A stretch of 35,173 bases of DNA from contig JBGSUL010000073.1 in the NCBI GenBank assembly GCA_041736155.1, positions 1 to 35,173 of the forward strand. The letters are read 5' to 3'. Positions 32,270 through 35,173 of this stretch are shown piece after piece (the stretch's first letter is position 1; the number at the start of each line of letters is the position of its first letter). The translations under genes were made by a program, and so were the position numbers. Origin of the DNA: JANPLN01 sp041736155. GTDB lineage: Bacteria > Bdellovibrionota > Bdellovibrionia > Bdellovibrionales > JAGQZY01. A model generated the notes under the pieces. The model was not told the origin of the DNA and ran no database searches. It saw only the letters and a program-made list of their open reading frames with translations.

Positions 32270-32328
32270 GGTCCTTCGCTCGGCTCAGCAGCCTAAGCAA
32301 AGACTTCCTTCGCAGAGCGAAGGGCCTA
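32268..32328. repeat. Palindromic intergenic repeat (CCTTCG-type), copy 3
   Basis: TAGGTCCTTCGCTC (32268-32281) pairs with GAGCGAAGGGCCTA (32315-32328), a 14-bp stem with one T-G mismatch that becomes a wobble pair in one RNA strand. The loop is 33 nt and contains another CTTCCTTCGC. GCGAAGGGCCT is shared with 25397-25407. The element lies between the divergent yggS and msrC genes, where a terminator is not needed, so it is more likely a dispersed repeat. Confidence 0.6.
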
Positions 32329-32375
32329 CATCAGTGCGTTGAGACTTTTCAGCTTTCAATGAGGAGGGTAGTCTC

Positions 32376-32858
32376 ATGGGGATGATAAACGCCACAAACT
32401 CAGACCCCTTGGTCGATCTTCCCTTTTACTGCGAAAAAGGAAACCTCATAGGCAGTCTCGCCAATGTGAGTGCTCTGTTGATGGCCGAGATTCCCCATAT
32501 CAATTGGGTGGGTTTTTATTTGTATGATGGAAAAAAATTAGTTCTTGGTCCGTTTCAAGGACGCCCCGCTTGCACACAAATATTGATAGGAAAGGGCGTC
32601 TGCGGAACGGCCGCTTTGCAAAAAAAGACATTGCGTATTGCCGACGTGGAGCAGTTTCCTGGGCACATTGTCTGTGATTCGCGCTCGCAGGCGGAATTAG
32701 TGGTTCCCTTGTTGCGAGGGCAAAGACTTTATGGTGTGCTGGACGTGGATTCTCCACAAAAAGAAAGATTCACAGCTCAGGATCAAATCTTTTTTGAAAA
32801 AGCTGTTCAATTGTTGATGGAACATTTGGATTTTACCGAGAGTACTTTTTATGAGTAA
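32376..32858 (+). CDS. msrC: Free methionine-(R)-sulfoxide reductase (GAF domain)
   Basis: 160 residues forming one GAF domain. It reduces free (not protein-bound) Met-R-sulfoxide, using thioredoxin to regain reducing power, in the cytoplasm. The family signature is clear: NWVGFYLYDGKKLVLGPFQG, ACTQILIGKGVCGTA, FPGHIVCDSRSQAELVVP and GVLDVDSP. The three cysteines C66, C76 and C100 have the same spacing (10 and 24) as Cys84, Cys94 and Cys118 of the E. coli enzyme. The ATG has GGAGGG 8 nt upstream. Its stop overlaps the ydfG start by 8 bp, so both are in one operon. trxB at 14156 could supply its electrons through thioredoxin. Confidence 0.95.
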   Translation: MGMINATNSDPLVDLPFYCEKGNLIGSLANVSALLMAEIPHINWVGFYLYDGKKLVLGPFQGRPACTQILIGKGVCGTAALQKKTLRIADVEQFPGHIVCDSRSQAELVVPLLRGQRLYGVLDVDSPQKERFTAQDQIFFEKAVQLLMEHLDFTESTFYE

Positions 32859-33615
32859 ATACTCAGCGATGATCACGGGTGCGACCTCGGGGATCGGCGA
32901 GGCCACCGCCCACCTGTTAGCGCCCCACTGTCAGCAACTGATCCTCAACGGCCGTCGGGAAGAGCGTTTGCAAGCAATGCAAAAAGAACTTTCCGCGCAA
33001 CACAAATGCGAAATTCTTTTGGCGCCGTTTGATGTGCGCGATCGGGAAGCGCTTTTGGCGTGGTTCGACAAAGAACAAAAATCTCTGCAAAATATTGATG
33101 TGCTCGTCAACAACGCGGGGCTGGCGAGAGGCACAGAGCCTCTTCACAAAGGCGTGTGGGAAGATTGGGAAGAGATGATTGACACCAACGTGCGTGGTTT
33201 GTTGGCGATGACTCGTCAGATTGTGCCAACCATGGTGAGCAACAAACGCGGCCACGTGATCAATCTTGGCTCGGTGGCGGGCCGCTGGACCTATCCCGGC
33301 GGTGGAGTGTATTGCGCGACAAAATACTCTGTGCGCGCTTTGACCGAAGCTCTACGCATGGATCTCATCGGCACGGGTGTGCGCGTGACCAATATCGAAC
33401 CGGGCATGGTGGAGACGGAGTTTTCGCAAGTGCGCTTTCGCGATAACGACAAAGCCCAGCAGGTTTATAAAAATATGCACCCTCTTTCGGCGCAGGACAT
33501 TGCCGAGACGATTTTGTGGAGTTTGCAACGTCCACGGCATGTGAATATTCAAGAGATTGTGATTTTCCCCACCGACCAAGCCGCCATTCGCGATGTTCAT
33601 AGAGGTAATCCATGA
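32851..33615 (+). CDS. ydfG: NADP-dependent 3-hydroxy acid dehydrogenase (SDR, YdfG type)
   Basis: 254 residues with cofactor motif TGATSGIG (9-16), NGRREERL (NADP-selecting Arg pair), NNAG (87-90), Ser141, and Y154-x3-K158 in VYCATKYSVRAL. Long YdfG-specific blocks are present: EDWEEMIDTNVRGL, GHVINLGSVAG, GVRVTNIEPGMVETEFSQVR and HVNIQEIVIFPT. The family oxidises L-serine/allo-threonine and 3-hydroxy acids and reduces malonic semialdehyde. The ATG lies inside the end of msrC (8-bp overlap), and the gene overlaps the FkbM gene by ATGA. It is a normal-length, complete enzyme. Confidence 0.93.
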   Translation: MSKYSAMITGATSGIGEATAHLLAPHCQQLILNGRREERLQAMQKELSAQHKCEILLAPFDVRDREALLAWFDKEQKSLQNIDVLVNNAGLARGTEPLHKGVWEDWEEMIDTNVRGLLAMTRQIVPTMVSNKRGHVINLGSVAGRWTYPGGGVYCATKYSVRALTEALRMDLIGTGVRVTNIEPGMVETEFSQVRFRDNDKAQQVYKNMHPLSAQDIAETILWSLQRPRHVNIQEIVIFPTDQAAIRDVHRGNP

Positions 33616-34448
33616 TGATGACTCCGCTGATTAAAGCCTACAGTTACCTTCCCCATTTTCGTGGCAAAACCATGTTGGGGCAAAAATGTTTGTCTTACAT
33701 GCACTCCGCACTTCCTGATAAAGTGGTTCATCGCATGCAAAGTGGATTTCAACTAGAATTGGATTTAAAAGATCGTATGCAGGCAGCAATGTACTTACGC
33801 CGCTGCCATGAGCCTGAGACCGAAGCGATTTTCAAAAAGTTAGCGCCCAAGGCGCAAGTCTTTTTTGATGTGGGCGCCAACATCGGCTATTTCAGTTTTC
33901 TCACCAAACAACTTTCTCCTCAGTGCCAGGTGTATTCTTTTGAACCTCTACCACAAAATATTGAGGCTTATAAAAAAAATAGCGCACTTAACAGTTTTCA
34001 AAATATGACACTCAATGAAATGTGCGTTGCGGACCGCGAAGGCGAGACAGAATTTTTAATTCCACCGCCTGAAGAAAGCGGTTGGGGCCGCATGGCCCAT
34101 CGCGATTTATTCTCGGGCCAAAAAATAAAACGCTCTGTGATTACCTTGGATCACTTTTGCCAAGAGAAAAAGATTGAGCGTTTGGATTTTATGAAGATCG
34201 ACGTGGAAGGGTACGAACACAAAGTTCTCCAAGGTGCCGTCAATATTCTCCACACTCTCAAGCCAAATATTTGCATCGAGCTCAACGAGCCGTGCTTATT
34301 AGACACGGGAACCAGTGGTGTAGAGATTTTTAGAATGCTTAAAGACTACGGCTACCAAATGCACGCCATTGATCGATCAAAAGGCCTCGTCAAAGTCGAC
34401 GAGCCCCTGCCGTATTATAGGTATTTAAATTATTTTGCATTGAGATAG
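33612..34448 (+). CDS. FkbM-family SAM-dependent methyltransferase
   Basis: 278 residues. Residues about 75-240 are an FkbM/Methyltransf_21 domain: VFFDVGANIGYFS (SAM-binding motif I, 83-95), VYSFEPLPQNIEAYKKN, and FMKIDVEGYEHKVLQGA (about 195-211), with ICIELNE in the next strand. These enzymes methylate hydroxyls of sugars, lipids or antibiotics, so a cell-surface sugar is possible. The start is one of two adjacent in-frame ATGs (33612, 33615); 33612 overlaps the ydfG stop by ATGA. It is convergent with the truncated SGNH-like gene, 17 bp apart. Confidence 0.9.
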   Translation: MMMTPLIKAYSYLPHFRGKTMLGQKCLSYMHSALPDKVVHRMQSGFQLELDLKDRMQAAMYLRRCHEPETEAIFKKLAPKAQVFFDVGANIGYFSFLTKQLSPQCQVYSFEPLPQNIEAYKKNSALNSFQNMTLNEMCVADREGETEFLIPPPEESGWGRMAHRDLFSGQKIKRSVITLDHFCQEKKIERLDFMKIDVEGYEHKVLQGAVNILHTLKPNICIELNEPCLLDTGTSGVEIFRMLKDYGYQMHAIDRSKGLVKVDEPLPYYRYLNYFALR

Positions 34449-34465
34449 ATGCGTTTCAGCTATTA

Positions 34466-35043
34466 TTAAAGAGATTTGGCCTTTAACCACTGAAAGAACT
34501 GCTGATTGAAGATGGAAGCGCCTTTTCCGTTAAGATGCGAATTGGGGTTTCCCCAGCTTCCGTCGAAAAAAATAAAAGGATCGCGAGAGTCCACATCAAA
34601 GAAGTCGCTCTTTAAGAAAAAGATATTGCTGTAGTTTTTGGTAAGTGTTTCTACATCTTGGTAAAACGTAGAAATATTCTTTACAGAGTCAGAGGCACCA
34701 ATAAATCTCGGTGTTTCCAGGAGTATGACCTTTACTTTGTCTTCAGCTAGTTTTTTGATAAGCAAATGAAAGTACTCTAAATTAACCTGATTCTCTGTTG
34801 AATATGGTGAATAAGACTCATCGTATTCAACAACTTTAAAATTTTCAGGACGTTTAATGCCAGAAAGGTCATTTTCTCTGCTTGCCGGATTACGATCTAA
34901 AATATATTGCTTACCAGTAATGCAATTATTGCTCTCTTTTAAAAAAGATCGACTGGCGAGCCTCACTAGAAATTCAGTTGTAAAGCTAGCGTGCTCCACA
35001 ATATTTAGATTGAATTTTTTTAATTTATTGAAATAACTGTTTG
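34466..35043 (-). pseudogene. SGNH-hydrolase-like (DUF1574-type) gene, 5' part cut off by an IS
   Basis: The minus-strand frame is open from its stop at 34466 all the way to 35043, where the IS begins (192 codons, no start needed at 34999). The encoded fragment has the central strand VKVILLETPRFI, a helix STFYQDVETLTKNY, and the C-terminal block FFDGSWGNPNSHLNGKGASI, which looks like the D-x2-H block of SGNH/GDSL-type hydrolases and AlgX/DltD-like acyltransferases (N-x-H-L-N-x-K-G). The N-terminal half with the nucleophile Ser lies beyond the IS or is lost. The frame ending exactly at the IS boundary is strong evidence for insertional disruption. Family assignment is tentative. Confidence 0.75.
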
Positions 35044-35069
35044 TGACCCCGATTTGATTTGGACACCCA
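35044..35069 (+). repeat. IS3-type left terminal inverted repeat
   Basis: TGACCCCGATTTGATTTGG followed by ACACCC. It is the inverted counterpart of the repeat at 110-133 and differs only by small indels and the last two bases. Confidence 0.85.
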
Positions 35070-35085
35070 ACCCCAGGGGGTCTTT

Positions 35086-35173
35086 ATGGAAGTAACGCCT
35101 ACAAAGCGTAAACGTTTTACACAGAAAAAGAAGAGTTTGATCGTTAAAGAGCACTTTTCGACGGGAATAGCGA
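35086..35173 (+). CDS. IS3-family OrfA (N-terminal fragment)
   Basis: The ATG at 35086 is preceded by AGGGGG with a 5-nt gap and starts MEVTPTKRKRFTQKKKS, then IVKEHFSTGIA, cut by the window edge after 29 codons. A basic N-terminus followed by RFTxxxK, a helix and the beginning of a helix-turn-helix (SLIVKEHFSTGIA) is the usual start of IS3-family OrfA, the small DNA-binding protein that binds the inverted repeats and is joined to OrfB by a programmed frameshift. Whether the rest is intact is unknown. Confidence 0.75.
   Translation, partial: MEVTPTKRKRFTQKKKSLIVKEHFSTGIA

Larger units (their letters stand above)
35044..35173 (+). mobile_element. Left end of an IS3-type insertion sequence (truncated by the window edge)
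   Basis: The element begins with TGACCCC at 35044, has the matching terminal repeat, then a ribosome-binding site and the start of an orfA-like gene. It has the same orientation as the element at 1-133. It interrupts the minus-strand SGNH-like gene. Confidence 0.85.

Noticed and set aside
1..35173. The whole window as a composite transposon
   Set aside because: The interval holds housekeeping genes (trmB, trxB, yggS) and is about 35 kb. Two like-oriented IS ends are better explained by independent insertions.
1..35173. CRISPR arrays, rRNA, tRNA, prophage or defence-island genes
   Set aside because: I looked for regularly spaced repeats, conserved RNA gene sequences, and phage or restriction genes and found none apart from the broken HNH gene.

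Overview
The window looks like chromosomal DNA from a Gram-negative, probably predatory or Bdellovibrio-like bacterium (Bdellovibrionota). This is an inference from four things: the many small exported or lipoprotein genes with no recognisable family, the remains of an HNH-endonuclease family I associate with Bdellovibrionales, the peptidoglycan-active and peptide-uptake genes, and a moderate GC content judged by eye. I see no rRNA, tRNA, CRISPR array, prophage or plasmid genes. The + strand of the window begins inside the right end of one IS3-type insertion sequence (1-133) and ends inside the left end of another in the same orientation (35044-35173). The second has cut an SGNH-hydrolase-like gene.

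Layout. 220-7886 (minus): a very large exported protein with two AAA+ modules and an FtsH-type M41 zinc-peptidase domain, behind a leader that looks like an attenuator. Next come a small exported protein, a beta-CASP metallo-beta-lactamase ribonuclease and gamma-glutamyltransferase. 8000-10082: trmB, convergent with an unknown lipoprotein gene. 10331-12745: two diverged copies of one secreted six-cysteine protein family on either side of a Cro/C1-type regulator, which appears co-transcribed with the first copy. 13021-15598: ferredoxin, an SDR enzyme, a striking 48-bp perfect inverted repeat, then trxB with a response regulator. 15667-20369 (minus): a secreted polysaccharide deacetylase and an oligopeptide ABC importer (binding lipoprotein and two permeases, all joined by ATGA overlaps). 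Its likely partner, a double ATPase, lies apart at 23614-25296. 20434-23522: an O-methyltransferase, a broken HNH-endonuclease gene in a hairpin-rich stretch, and two small exported proteins. 25415-27581: a LysR regulator divergent from a small secreted protein with twin CX3C motifs, then a helical exported protein. 27688-32233 (minus): a MltD-like lytic transglycosylase and the yggS-MFS-AI-2E-transporter operon. 32376-34448: an overlapping operon of msrC, ydfG and an FkbM methyltransferase.

Themes. Envelope remodelling (deacetylase, transglycosylase, GGT), peptide uptake, and thiol or redox repair (thioredoxin reductase, free methionine sulfoxide reductase, ferredoxin) recur, with a strong load of exported proteins. 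Several genes lack a Shine-Dalgarno sequence and instead have a -35/-10 promoter whose -10 box ends 6 or 7 nt before the ATG, which suggests leaderless mRNAs. The candidates most likely to be new biology are the exported AAA+/M41 fusion with its switch-like leader, the paired six-cysteine secreted proteins with their regulator, and the 48-bp hairpin element at 13970-14111.
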